The position numbers were made by a program, and so were the translations under genes. From the NCBI GenBank assembly GCA_008360975.2, contig CM039211.1, positions 22,292,943 to 22,356,942 of the forward strand: 64,000 nt of DNA. The letters run 5' to 3'. Shown here one piece after another: positions 36,750 to 49,000 of this stretch (position 1 is the stretch's first letter; each line of letters begins with the position of its first letter). The DNA comes from Lichenostomus cassidix. Its lineage: Eukaryota; Chordata; Aves; Passeriformes; Meliphagidae. The notes under the pieces were generated by a model. The model worked only from the letters and a program-made list of their open reading frames with translations, searched no databases and was not told the DNA's origin.

Positions 36750-39700
36750 TTATATAAGCATATATGCACATAGAGTTTGAAGCAGAGTCTTTTAATAAAA
36801 TGCAGAATTGTGATAAATGTGTTTATATTACTGTTTTCTCCACTTTCTCTCTGGTTGGTTTTGTATACATCAGTCTGATGGGGAGCTCTTTTGCTTCAGA
36901 CAATATCCAAACAGTGACTTAAAGAAAAACTGAAGATGAGAAATTAGGATAATTAGCCATGCTGCTCTATGTCAACATATCCTAAAACATGATAATCTGT
37001 TGAAGTGAATGTCTTAGAATTAAATATTTTTTTAAGAATATGAGCATTTACAGAGAAAAAGTAATTTTTAAAAAACTTAGTTTGAGTTTGAAAAGGCTGA
37101 ATGAAGAAATAAAGCTCTTGGGCAAAAATACTACCAAGAAAATCTGAAGGTTGATTACATACACCAAAAATACAACCAAAAAAAATAGAAGAACACATTC
37201 TGTTAAAGTAAAAAGCATTTCCTTAAGTCAGTGTAGGTAGAGAATCTTTTGTGCTGAATGGAAGAAAACCTTTGTAATTATTTTGTTACTGTGCTCACTT
37301 CCCTGTAATTTTACGTACTGAATTTAATGATATTAGACCTTGTGCTCTTGCTGTAAGAACTCTAGTTGTGAATTAATGGGCATGGCTGTAAGCATTTTGC
37401 AGAGGAGTATTCATTGAAATTCACAAATGTACATTCTCATTACTTTCAGTATTTTATGTTTGTAGGAAACTGAGTCTTACATCCCCACCAAAACCAATCT
37501 GTATATTCTAATATTCTATTCCCTATTCAACACTGTTAGAGAGTGACAACAGAAAAGCTCTAGTTCTCAAATGATGTAAAGGCAGTATTTCTATCTTTGG
37601 AAATGGATGTTAGTAAAACTTGGAACTTTTACAGAAAGAGAAAGACTGTAGAGCCAGAAAAACACTCTTAGGGTTATTTGTCCTCCTGACAGCTGCTGTC
37701 AGGTCCTGAGAAGCACAGTGTGCCTGCTGCAGTCATGGAGAGCAGGGGTGTCACCAGGACCTAGCCAGCTCCCACCCCAGTCTTGACACACAGGCAGTCC
37801 ATCACTTTCTGCAGTGGAGCAAAGAACCTGCTTGAAATTCCAAGCAGAAGTGAAATACCAGCCCAAAACTTGGTCTTTATTATTTTTTGTTCTTCCTTGA
37901 AAGACAGTTTATGGATAGTAGATGAGGGCTAAAGCACAGGTTATTTGACAGCTATAGCTATTATCTCACTTTTCCCAGATAATACTAATCCTGATATATC
38001 CTGAAAGGGAACTCAGAAGTTCGTGACATCTGAGGCACCTCATAAACAAATTTAACAGTCCTTACTGCATAAGTAGGCAAACTGAAATGCTTGTCAATGT
38101 TTATTATAGACTTGTTTCACTAGGAGAAGACAAACCTGAAAGTCATCCATCAGTCCTTTTGATTTCCAGTGCTTTTGATTTCAGTCCTTGATCTGTGAAT
38201 GAAAAGTGACAGGACCTGTCATTCAGGTGTTTGTAGGGACACATTACCAACACTTCATTCTTGATTTTGCTCCCTTTACTGTATTCCTCATGTTTCAAGT
38301 TTGTTGGAAGGCTGACGAGGGAGGAGGAGTGCTTGGCCAAGGAGACAAGGAAAAACTGCATTTTAGCACAGTACATATCTTTATTGAAAGAAATTGTTAC
38401 ATAGTTGCTGTAGCTACAGCTTTCATTCCAGCGATATGGACTTATATTCTGTGTTATTCCAGCCTTTCCTGCCTTTCAAATTGTATTCTTTATTCTAAGA
38501 TCCATACACATCTTTACAATTCCATACTAGAAACTCACATGTTTCATTTCAGCCCCTTTCTTTTTTTCTAAGAAATTAAATTTTTTCTCAAATATGACAA
38601 CCAGTTTTCATTTGAAATATGTTTTTTCCCCTTGACTTTTTTATTTTTTAAATTGTACTGTAATTTTTGTTGTATTGTAATTTCTATTGTATTTTGTTGC
38701 CAGTTTTGATCTTCCTTACATCATGTTTTATTCTTAAACATGGTCCACAGAACTGTGGCTGGGTTTTCTGGCTGTTTTTGTCATTAGCTTATCATCATTA
38801 CAGGCTGCTAAAAACATGTGCTTTGATTACAGAACTGCTTGTTCTTTGCCATGTGACTTCTCTAAGCATGGTTTCTTGACATCATTTCACTTCAGAAATA
38901 CATATTTACTTGCTATGCACCCCATTCTCTTGTGTTATAAAGAGGACCTTTTGTACAACAGACGATTTATTTTTCTCTTGCATTTTCACAAAATTCTCTG
39001 TTATAGATAATTGATAAGCTGAAACATACTTTTAGACATGGCATCTTAGACTTGGCATGAGGAATAAAAGAATTAATATTTATGATACTAAAATAAAAAT
39101 TCTGAGCAGTGCATTCAGAAATTTAATTTGGCCTAGTACATTTACTAAGGAACGGTCTGGGGCTAAAGAGTTATGATGTGAAAATTTAATTTGGAGACAT
39201 TGCTAAGGGTATGTTTAATCTCTGTCTAACTACAAAGCTTTCTCACATAAAAATTGTTTTGATTTCATTAGGCAGATCATGACAACAGCTGAGATCAGCA
39301 GAGGTAGCAACTTGATGTCTACAGCCAGAGTGTTGATCGAATTCCTTCCCCAAGGAGCAGTGGAAATATAGTCTGCAGGCCAATCATCTTGATTGGTGCA
39401 GGCATTCATCCAAGCCCAAGAGCAATTTTGAAATACTAAGGGCTAGAGACAAAGTAGAGAAATTATTAGAAGATAAATAGCCTTTGCATGAGGTCAGGCA
39501 ATTTTTATTGTTATCGGTCTTGAAATCAAACGTTCCTCTGGACATGTGAAATTAATTTCATCCTCAAACAACACTGAGCCCAGGTAAGTAGCTGAAATGT
39601 GTCATGCAAACTCTTTCTTTTGCCTTGGTCCTATTCTCCCTCTTTTTAAAGATATTTTATCTATGGGTGAAATAGCATAATATAGATTCAATAGGCCCTC

Positions 39701-41172
39701 TGAGTGTAGTTCTCTGTCTTATGTATAAAAGAGGCTTAAGACAAAAAAAATCTGTCCATGGCTCAAACCCACACAAATTTCTTTCTTTAGAAGGCAGGTT
39801 TTCCAAAACAATCAGACTACCCAAAGCAACTCCCCACAGAGCAGTACTAGAGGTGCACAGAAGCACTTGTCCTGCCAGTATCAGAGCTTATCAGAGCTGA
39901 CCCTGGGAGAAAGGCAGAGGAGCCACCCCTGGGCATGAGTGAGAGAACATCCTAGCTGCTGCCATTCCTGTGCCAGATGGGCATATCCTGTCTGGAAACT
40001 GGGTATCTCAGCTGGCTTTCATAGAGACAGAGTGCTTGTCACGGTCACAGTGCATCAGCATATATTCTGTCACTGCTGTAGCAATACAGCCTCTGCCTAA
40101 GAGCTGCCTTCAACCTGGCCAGCCTCAGTACAGGTGGAATAGAAGGTTCTCTGACCACACTTGACTGCTGGTAGACCTATTCCTAAACAACTACATATAA
40201 CAAGTGGAAAACAAAGAAGTCTGAAAGGAGTGAAGTAATGAAAATAAGAGCAAACACAAGTAGCTTGTAAAATAGGAAAAGAAACCATAGCTTTTCAGTT
40301 CTTTCATTTCCAATTTTTTTTTTGCGAGACATAACTTTTAATGTTTTTCTAAAACAATTTGCACACAAATTCTAAATGGCTGAGCTAATTCTGTCTGGCG
40401 ACTTCCATGAGACAAACAGCTTGGTTCTTTATGAACCTTCTTCTTTCTTGGTGAAAATGGTTTTTCTTGGAAATTAGCTGTCTCCCATCAGAACCCAGAA
40501 GAGTCTTTGAGAAGAGAAATTTTCTTGAGTCTTGGAGATTCCTGTGGTTCCCAGACTGGGTCTAGCCCATCACTCAGAGTGTTATCCAATTCAGTCTTGG
40601 TATTACTGGTAAGAAGTTTTGTGTGATAAAAATTGTACTGTCACAAAGTAGTTGAAAAGCAATCATGTTTGATCACTGATCATTTGGTAAAAGTTGTTCA
40701 TTCATTCACTTTCTTTCGACCTCCTCTCTGTAGCTAAATATTTTTACATACAGATAGCAAATCTCTACTGCTTTTCTGTACCACTTCTTAGTCTTAGATT
40801 GATTTCGATATATCACAGAACAACACAGCAATTACTCATTGTTATTACATATTAAAATGTTACATTACTTGCTACCATTCACATATTGGAAATAAAAACA
40901 CTTCTGAGTACAGTTTAGACCATGTTGTTACAGGTAACACACTTTTTTATTTGGGACTTTAAGAATCTGGGGATTTCAGAAGTAATTTTCTTGATTGCTT
41001 AGATTCTTTATTTTTCTGATAAAAACAGTATTTTTCTGATACTCGGACTTACAACTCTGTCATCAAGGTTTTTTCTTTGAAGAAACTAAAAATTATACAG
41101 TTGTAGAGACCATTAAGGAGTAGACCTCCTCATTGAAAGCTAAGTTGATAACTTTCTAAGAGGTTTGATTTT

Positions 41173-41194
41173 TCTACCATGTACACATGGTAGA
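41173..41194. repeat. 22-bp near-perfect palindrome
   Basis: TCTACCATGT and ACATGGTAGA form two perfectly complementary 10-bp arms separated by only two bases (AC). Confidence 0.75.
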
Positions 41195-42079
41195 TATTTT
41201 ACCAGTGTGAGCTGGATTTATGCAGCAACAGTAGTAGCTTGTAGTAGATAGTACTCTCTGCTTTCAGTGGAATAGTAAGAGTCCAAAACCTCAGAAAACT
41301 AGCAGATTCATTCTCACTTTCTGCTTCTTTGGTGTCATCTATTCCTTCTCTCTGTTTTGCTTTTTGCTAACAGACAGGAAATCCTTGCATAGTGAGTGGA
41401 AGTGCTTCCTGAAGTTTTTTCCTCCTTCCCTTGTCTCGAGCCGAGAGGAAGCATTGCTATCTGGTAGATTCTCTACTCACCAGCTACTGTGGAACAGGAA
41501 ATAACCATGCAGACATTTGTTTCATAGGCACATGAAACAGCAGAGAAGATTTATTAAACTGTAGACTAGTATATGAGTACCAAGTAAGGATATTGTTTTG
41601 TTTTATAAGTAATGTTCTTCTTACTGCTTCTGCCACATTTCTATCTTGAGGTACTCTATACAGAAATCCTGGAAAATAAGGATTTCAGGTTCTGAGGCTA
41701 CACATAGTAAAACTGTCACTTGATAGCCATCATTACTGTCAGTTACCTGCTGGCTGTCACACAATGCTAAACATGGGACAGACCAAGGGAATGCTGAAAT
41801 CTTGCTGTACAGTGTATTGACATGGAAGATTGCAAGCTGTACTTATGGAGAAGAATGTTTCTTTACTGTGTTGAGGTTGTTAGATTCAAAGTAATGCTGA
41901 TTCAGAACCATTGCCTTAACTTCCTGGACTCATTAGATCTCTTTAGGATTGGTATTGAAGAGAAAGCTATTTTGACAGTGTTTCCTGACAAATCATTCCT
42001 CTTTATTTTAAGTCACTTTTCTCAATTTCAGTGCTTTGCTCCCTATTTAACACTTCTAAGTGATTAGAAGAGTTGTAAC

Positions 42080-42208
42080 TGCCCAGGAAGTATTATTTAA
42101 AAGACCTGTGTTTAGGGACATGATTTAGTTGTGGATTTGGCATTGTTAGGTGTATGGTTGCACTGAGTGATATCGTGTCCTTCCCAAACTAAATGACTCT
42201 ATAATTTT
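42080..42208 (+). mobile_element. CR1 LINE 3'-end fragment
   Basis: The end of ORF2 and the 3' UTR of a CR1 are recognisable on the plus strand: 'ggaagtattatttaaaagacctgtg', 'agggacatgatttagttgtgg', 'ttggcattgttaggtgtatggttgcac', 'cttcccaaactaaatgactctataat'. The terminal repeat is degraded. This 3' end type (the 'gggacatggtttagtggtgg' family) differs from those at 12.9 and 31.1 kb, so at least two CR1 subfamilies are present in the window. Confidence 0.85.
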
Positions 42209-44955
42209 GTTATTTTAGGTTGTCATTTGTCTACCTCCATTTTCTTTGTAAATTGGTCAGGCTTCATAACTAAGGTTAATCCAAAAAACTGAATATGTAT
42301 GTCTTCCTTTCATTATAATCAATTACTAAGCCGTGTTTCCTGTCATCTGAATAAACTGTCAGGTGTTATACTGAGTTGCTAAGGAATTAATTGCAAACAC
42401 TAACAGTCCCACGGTATTCTGTTTTTAAATATTAAGAAAAGTAATTTCACTGGCAACTGAAACTTCCATTGTGTTTTAACTCAACCATGCAGTTGGATTT
42501 CATTGAATTCTCTTTTAAAAATGCTGGTCTGAACAACAAATGGCAAAGCAATGAGAAAATTGATTCAACATGGGACTTGAACATCTGCCTGACAGTAAGC
42601 ATTCAGTAATTCCACTGATTACAATTAAAGCATTCACGTGTTTAAAGTTAAACACATTTTAAGTGCTGTTCTGAGTGTTATATGTTTTAAACTGATGTCA
42701 CTCAACTACCAAGAATATAAGTCTAGAGATCCTTATAATTAGACTTATTAAAACAAATTACTTAAGTCTGTAATTGTCTAGGCAATATAGTTTCCCAGAC
42801 TTTGTTTCCAGTCTTCATCCCTTCAGTACAATAAAATCAGCATAGGATTTCCCTAGATTTCTCATAACAGCCTTAGAGTGTTTTTGCTTTGTTATAGTCA
42901 CTTTCTGACTTTACAGTGTTCAGCTGCTGCCTACTTGTCTTTGGGTAAAAAGCCCCAAGGAATTTAATTAACTTATTTAAATGTGCTTGTTATGTAGACT
43001 CAGAAAGTCCTCCTGCTTTTTGCCAAAACCAGGTAATCATTTGGGCTTTACCCTCCAAATTGTCATGCAGGGCATCCTACAGCTGCAGAAACAAGCAGGA
43101 ACTTCAGTTAGAATAATTCATGTATGCCATATGCTACCTTTATTTGGAACTGCAATTTTTGGCATGGGGTGCTCTGTTTCTATGACTTAATGTCAGCTTC
43201 CCCCTCCCCACACACCCCCAAATCCCAGGATTTCTGAAGGAATTCCTACCTCTGTGATACTTAAAGAGGAAAACATGGAAGAAATAGGACATGTGACTGA
43301 CTGATGGAAAATTGTAATAACTGAAAAGTGTATACACTTATTCCAGGTGTGTCATAGCTATGTGTATATCTTGAGCTGAATAAAATTTTCACCTTAATAG
43401 AATTCTCAGTCTGTCTTTCTTTTTTTTTTTTTTGATTTAGGATGCTACTTGGGCTATAAGAATCAACGTCTGTAGAAATGCTACTTATGAATGTCTACAA
43501 TTTTTTAGTACCTAAACAAACAATTGTCTGATTTCAGACTACTGCTTATTAGAGCAACTGTTTTAATTTGCATTCACTGATCATAGAATAATCTCACAGA
43601 AGTCTATATCTGGTTATAAAAATGTGCTACCCTTCTCAGCTACCTGCATAATTCATTTGCTGCCGTTTGCTTCCTCCAGAGTGTGTTGGGCACAGCAGGA
43701 AACTGCAGAGATGAGCTCCAGAACATCTGTTTATTTTCGCTGTCTCCATTTACTTAAAATAGGTTGGTGTTTCCTCTCCTAAAACCCTGCTTTCTGGAGG
43801 CCTCTGCAGTTGTGAAATGTGTACAAGTGGAGAGGCAGGTTGAGGTTTCCCAGCCCATGAGAGTCACTTTAACAAATGGTCTCCTGGGTGTTGTCTTCTG
43901 CTTGGAAGGCTGCAACTGTTATAAGCCTGATGGGTGTTCTGACAAAATTTGATGACTGCTTCTCAGTAAAAGGGATCACGTATCAACCTTGATCATCAAA
44001 TGTGATTATTGGTGTCAGGTTCATACACTTTTAAAGTACCTTCACCATATAAACCTGAAATTTTGATTTTTTTTTTCTTAAGCCTTCCTCATTGAAAAGG
44101 GAATCAGACGGTAAACCATCTAGGGAAGGAAAGAAATTATTTTTTCCTTTTTCAAATATAACACGAAAGGTTACAATTACATGCAATTATGAAAAATAAG
44201 CTGTACATGTCATATGCAAAAGTAATTAATTACAGGTCTGTATGTTGCTGTACCAAGAAAAGCACACAGAATCAATTAGAAGTCAAGCTGCCTTTCCACA
44301 AAGAGTGCCTGATACACAGTCTCCTGTTTTCCTCTTTCCTCCCACACTGCCTTGGCTTAAGGTGTGTGTTCTGAGGAAAACATGCACAGAGTGGACAATT
44401 ATGTTTTGTGTTGAATAATGACTTTTAGGCAATTTACACCCTGTAGAGCTGATTAATATATTTAGCAAACAACACCAACCAGCAAGAGTTTACAATGAAA
44501 CTGTGATAGAAACCATGCTTTGGAAATTAAGAAAGCAGGTCCATCAAGAAATTAGTCATAGTCAGAGTCTGGAAGGAAAAAAATTAAACATCAAAAAGGT
44601 TCTAAAATTCAGGTGCTTTTCAGTGTAACTTAAAACCCTTCTTACAAACTCCCAGCAAGACAAGTATCATAATGTAAATAATTAATTTGGCCGGACATTA
44701 GTTGGCTACCAAATTATTTTAAATGACCTGAAGAAAATGGGTCTTGAAATAATCTGAAAGTCACCAGAAAACTCTTCTGCCCTTTCTAAAGTCACCTGAG
44801 TCTGATGTATAGAAGACACAAGTGTTAAAGTCTACAGGTTTAGAAGAAAAATTTCTTTACAGAGTGTACACAGCCAACAATCATTTGTGCAGGTTGATTC
44901 AAATTACAGTAATTTTCACAGTTCAGTTGATTTTGTCCATAGCCAAGGAGCCTGA
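42209..44955. other. AT-rich stretch; the upper part may include RALBP1-derived 3' UTR
   Basis: No gene is recognised. A T run lies at 43420-43433. The block 43660-43960 is slightly GC-richer, with an unrecognised 62-codon frame. If the adjacent RALBP1 relic is a retrocopy, some of the sequence just below 44956 should derive from its 3' UTR. I could not identify a polyadenylation signal, poly(A) tract or target-site duplication that marks its end; T-rich tracts near 44062-44072 and 44143-44157 are only candidates. Confidence 0.45.
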
Positions 44956-45528
44956 TCAAAATGGAGTTTCTTTCTTGTCTTTACTAGGCAATGGCTTGAC
45001 TTGTTTCTCCTTACTTCCTTTTTTCTCTTTTACAATGTCTGCGGCAGTTACATCTTTTGACTACTCTTTATGTTTGTCTTCCTTATATTTGTCTTCTATG
45101 TGTATTTCATCTTTGAATTAATTTTTCTTTTTAAAAAAAAATCTGGGTTTCTTGGGGACATGGATTCCCTTGGACTGCTTCAGCTTTAAAGGACTTCCAA
45201 CTTTACTGAAACTGTCCTCTTGAAATGCAGTGTAATTTTCCATGATTTTTTCTTTCTTCTTAAATTTTCCTTTCTTCTTATGCTCCTTTTCATCATCAGA
45301 TACTATATCTGTAGGCTCATACAAGCTGTCATGAGGTGGTGAAAGCTCAGTGGTGCTGTTCAATCCAGGGAATTTTGTAGGACTGATTTCTTCAGAGCTA
45401 GGAGTACAAGCAAGACTCCCACTGTGTTTTACCTGACAGTGTTCACTAGGGCTACTAGTGGGAAGCAGAAGCACTAGGTCATTCTGGTTCCCTGATATCA
45501 AGGTGAAGTCTTCTGCTTCTTCTGTCAC
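44956..45528 (-). pseudogene. RALBP1: RALBP1 (RalA-binding protein 1) retropseudogene with large internal deletion
   Basis: The intact gene makes a ~650-residue Ral effector with a central RhoGAP domain, a Ral-binding coiled coil and transport/endocytosis roles. Here one minus-strand frame of 191 codons shows, in order: PTSSPSEH, TPSSEEISPTKFPGL, SPPHD, IVSDDEKEHKKKGKFKKKEK, AFQEDS, SKGIHVPKKP, then after a stop KYKEDKHKE, another stop, SKDVTAADIVK, and finally KPLPSKDKKETPF with a TGA at 44956-44958. The first blocks match the RALBP1 N-terminal region of ~150 residues; the last matches its extreme C-terminus. Everything between, about 480 codons including RhoGAP, is gone. In-frame stops are TAA at 45118-45120 and TAG at 45061-45063. 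The ancestral ATG is probably at 45480-45482, followed at once by a stop and a 1-base deletion; 45483-45528 would be 5' UTR. The absence of introns is consistent with a processed mRNA copy. Identification is from remembered family sequence, without a database search. Confidence 0.87.
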
Positions 45529-45554
45529 CTGCCAGTGACACCATTGGGGTCCTG

Positions 45555-46083
45555 CTCTCGATGGCGCAGGAGAAACCCCTTGGCCTCACACATGGGACTT
45601 TGCCTCACACCCTTTTCCACCTCCACTGTGTTGCTATGAGGATGGTGAAGAGCCTTGAGGGGAAGCCTTGTGAGGAGTGGCTGAGGTCACTTGGTCTGTT
45701 CAGCCTGGAGGAGACTGAGGGGAGACCTCACTGCAGTTACAACTTCCCTGTGAGGGGAAGAGGAGGGGCAGACACTGATCTCTTCTCTGTGGTGACAGTG
45801 ACAGGACACAAGGGAATGGCCTGAAGTTGTGTCAGGGGAGGTTTAGGTTGGATATTAGAAAAGGTTCTTCACCCAGAAGGTGGTTGGGCACTGAACAGGC
45901 TCCCCAGGGAAGCAGTCACAGCACCAAACCTGACAGAGCTCAAGAGGCGTTTGGACAATGCTCTTGGGCACATGGGGTTACTCTTGGGGATGGGGCTGTG
46001 CAGGGCCTGCAGGAGTTGGACTTGATGATCCTTATGCATTCCATCCAACTCAGCATATTCTGGGATGCTGTGATAATTTCCGA
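45555..46083 (+). mobile_element. CR1 LINE 3' fragment
   Basis: Plus-strand CR1 3' sequence: 'gaggagtggctgaggtcacttgg', 'ctgttcagcctggaggagactgagggg', the 'gtgtcaggggaggtttaggttggatatt' block (RFRLDIRK in translation), 'aggctccccagggaagcagtcacagcacc', 'gacagagctcaagaggcgtttggacaatgctc' and 'gagttggacttgatgatccttatg...ccatccaactcag'. It closes with a degraded terminal repeat at about 46057-46081. Frames are broken. The 5' truncation point lies within about 30 bases of the 5' end of the RALBP1 relic, which runs in the opposite direction. The exact 5' boundary is uncertain. Confidence 0.9.
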
Positions 46084-49000
46084 CAATCTCACCCTTTATT
46101 TTCTCTTTGCTTGCAAGACACCTACTCATACTGTGTGTAATAACCCCACTGAATGTGTGGATCATACTTTCTAAATGTTGTATAACAGCTTGAAGCCACC
46201 ATTAGCTGTGGGGCAATTTACAGCAATTTGGTGTAGCATTAGGGAGGAAAACTTCTTTGTGTGCAATCCATAGAGACAGGTTATCGACAGGTCTGACTTC
46301 TTTCATTTAAAGCAGCATACATCCTGCAGAGAAAATTCTGAACACATTAATCATTGCTTCTGACAATTTTTTTCAGCTACATTAAACATTAGAAATTAAC
46401 ATTTTCCCATCAGCCTTCTAAAGTCACTGCTTAGAAAGAACGGATTATGGTTTTACAAAGTCATTTATAAATTCAAAATCCTGTTTACACAATTTCTTTG
46501 AGTTGGACACTCAGTATTCTGAACTCTCAAGAGAGATGCAGGTTCACTTCTTATACACAGCCCTCATTGCCCTTCCATTGAAACATGGGCAGGTCTCTGC
46601 ACAAAATAATCACTGATTTTTTACATTCTGAACACCATAGTCTTCTTTTTTTCCCCCTCTTTTTCCATGTACAGTTTTCATTTTGCAGGGTTGGGGAATA
46701 AGTAAAAAAATCTTTATTTTTGAATCTTTGCATTAAACAAATTTTAGGGGAATACAATCATGAATGACAAATAAGCAAGACCTATTTCACTTTGGGGAAA
46801 AAAAACCCCTATAAATGCTAATTTATATTTTTATACTTCAAAATAAAGGTAAATAAAGATTTATTTTGAGGGAAAAGGAATAGAAAAAGAAATTGTAGAA
46901 AGTGATAAAAATATTCAAAGTACTTATAAGAATTTAAAACATAAAGTAGATTTTACCTCACAATTGTTGTCTAAAACAGAAAGAAAATAGTATTCTGAGG
47001 CATTTTATATGCCTTTTGGAGAACAGAAGAGACATGTTGTGAAATCTTTTTGCCTTGAAATTTTCCTTTAAAAATTGTGTACTTCCTGTATTACATAACT
47101 AATTTTATATTGATCATAAACCTTCCTGCATACCTAGGAAACAAGACACACATTTTTCATTTTAATCTGTGAATGGGTTCTATTTCCATTTGAGGTACAC
47201 CAGTAAAGAACAATTTCCTGGTTACCATTAGAAAGAACATCTTCTTTATTCTTCAGCAGTCTGACACTGAGCCTAAACCTTCTCCATACAAAGGAGCTTT
47301 GTAGAAATAGGGGGACATTTGGTTTTAGTTATACAGCTATCTCAATAGCAGTAGAAAATGACTGCAATTTACTGAGCCAAAGTGAAGACATGATTTCTGA
47401 GGTAGACTTTAAAAAAGACACAAGAGGTGTTATTCTATAGTCACAGATGTTAGTAGTAAATAATTAATTAAGGAAAAAACATATTCTGCTCTCTGCCTTG
47501 TATTAAATGACCTTGCTCTAAGAAGGGTACTAAACAAATCTGAATAAACATCGGTAGAGAAAATTTCCAAAGAATTAAGGAAGATATTAGTAGATTGATA
47601 CGTTTTCTTCTTATACAGTCCTTCCATTACTCTACAAAAGCAGCAGGCTAGATGACCAGACTGTGGCAATGTAACTGTGCCTAGAGACTGAAATTTGTCC
47701 CCTGCAAACCTCAAAATAGTACATAGGCCTGGAGCATCCCCAGACAACACCCTCACTGATAACTCAGGTGTAAGTTAAACGTAATATTAACTAGTATAGC
47801 TATCTTTGATATTTTCTTGAGAATTCAATAAAACATGTAGAAATAATTTAAATCTATGGTTGTATCAGAGTGCTTCACAAATATGAGAACTAGAACAAAA
47901 CTTTCACTGGGAGCTATAGGCATAATGTAAGCTGCTACCAGGTTATTTCACCAGTCTGAAGCCTTAGGCAAACAGTTCCAAATCTTGTGGAGGCTGAAAG
48001 GTAACAACAAATATGTCACAACACAGACATGACCTTTCTAGTAGGACGTGACCTCAATGACATCCATAAGAATAGATCTAGATTGCACTAAAGTTTAAAT
48101 ATTGTGACATAAACATTGTTGCCCTTATTGCTATCTGTTTTTCAGATCACCTCCATGGTGTAAAACATGCTCTAGTCTTTGAACCAAAAAATATGACAAA
48201 GCCTTGCTAAAACAATTCCTTATTAAAAGGTGAAACCAAAGCCTGGAAATTAGACATTACTAATATTTAGGTTGCTAAATGCCAGGTTTTTCAGTTTAAG
48301 CCTATTTCTATTTTTAATGCAATCTAATGAATTCATGCTCACCATTGTTTCATTTATTGTATAATAAGTATTACATCTGCTTATGCTAATAAACATTGCA
48401 TTCAGTTAAAACAATAAATGCATCTTAGTGGACTAATTTACTCTCTATTGGGGTAGTTCCAAACTGATGACTCTTACTAATGTTAATGAAATTGCTAGAT
48501 GGCATCCACTGTCAGGGGAGGTCTTGGCAAAAAGGACAGCCTGAAGTAGTGCAATCTTTCATCTTACAAGTACATGGTTAAATTAAAAAATGCAGTTCAA
48601 AGAGCTAACTAAATTAATTACAGCATCTGCAAAATTCAAAATTTGTATGAGCCTCTTGACTTCTCTGCTACACACTCACCACACTAAACTCAGCTTTGTT
48701 GGTTTTCTTACTTCACAATGATTTTGCATAAGAAATTGTACAAAATTAAACTGCCTCCAGTTGCTAAAAACAAATTTTAGCAACTTTGAAATGCACAGAA
48801 TAGTCAACTGTGTGGAGATAACATACAACAAGTATATTTGTAGGCATTAAGGCATGAGATTTCATAGAGAATTATATTTAAATTAGGTGCTTCTATCTAT
48901 TGTATGAAATGCCAATGGAAATACATTTAAGAGTCATGACAAAGATGATATACATAATACTAATGAGTTAATAGTCATATTAATATTTTTTCCATACAAT

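Larger units (their letters stand above)
31926..42079. other. AT-rich non-coding stretch
   Basis: No gene is recognised. It contains the repeats at 32281-32351, 33129-33232, 34597-34634, 35624-35666 and 35844/36714 that are listed separately. Open frames reach 121 codons (38206-38571 plus) without recognisable domains. A GC-richer patch lies at about 37680-37810. The stretch 33935-34270 is also more GC-rich and might be an unrecognised old repeat. Confidence 0.5.

Noticed and set aside
44822..45121. 99-codon plus-strand frame with hydrophobic stretches
   Set aside because: It is the antisense of the RALBP1 relic's Lys-rich part. Lys/Glu codons read backwards give Phe/Leu/Ser, mimicking membrane segments.
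45561..46174. Plus-strand frames of 87 and 115 codons beside the RALBP1 relic
   Set aside because: Sequence and 3' terminus identify them as CR1 3' sequence.
47220..47320. Faint antisense CR1 resemblance ('cctaaaccttctccat')
   Set aside because: Too short and diverged, and no CR1 3' terminal repeat nearby.
47430..47756. 108-codon minus-strand frame
   Set aside because: No recognisable domain. Its C-terminal half is AT-driven, and no splice context was evident.
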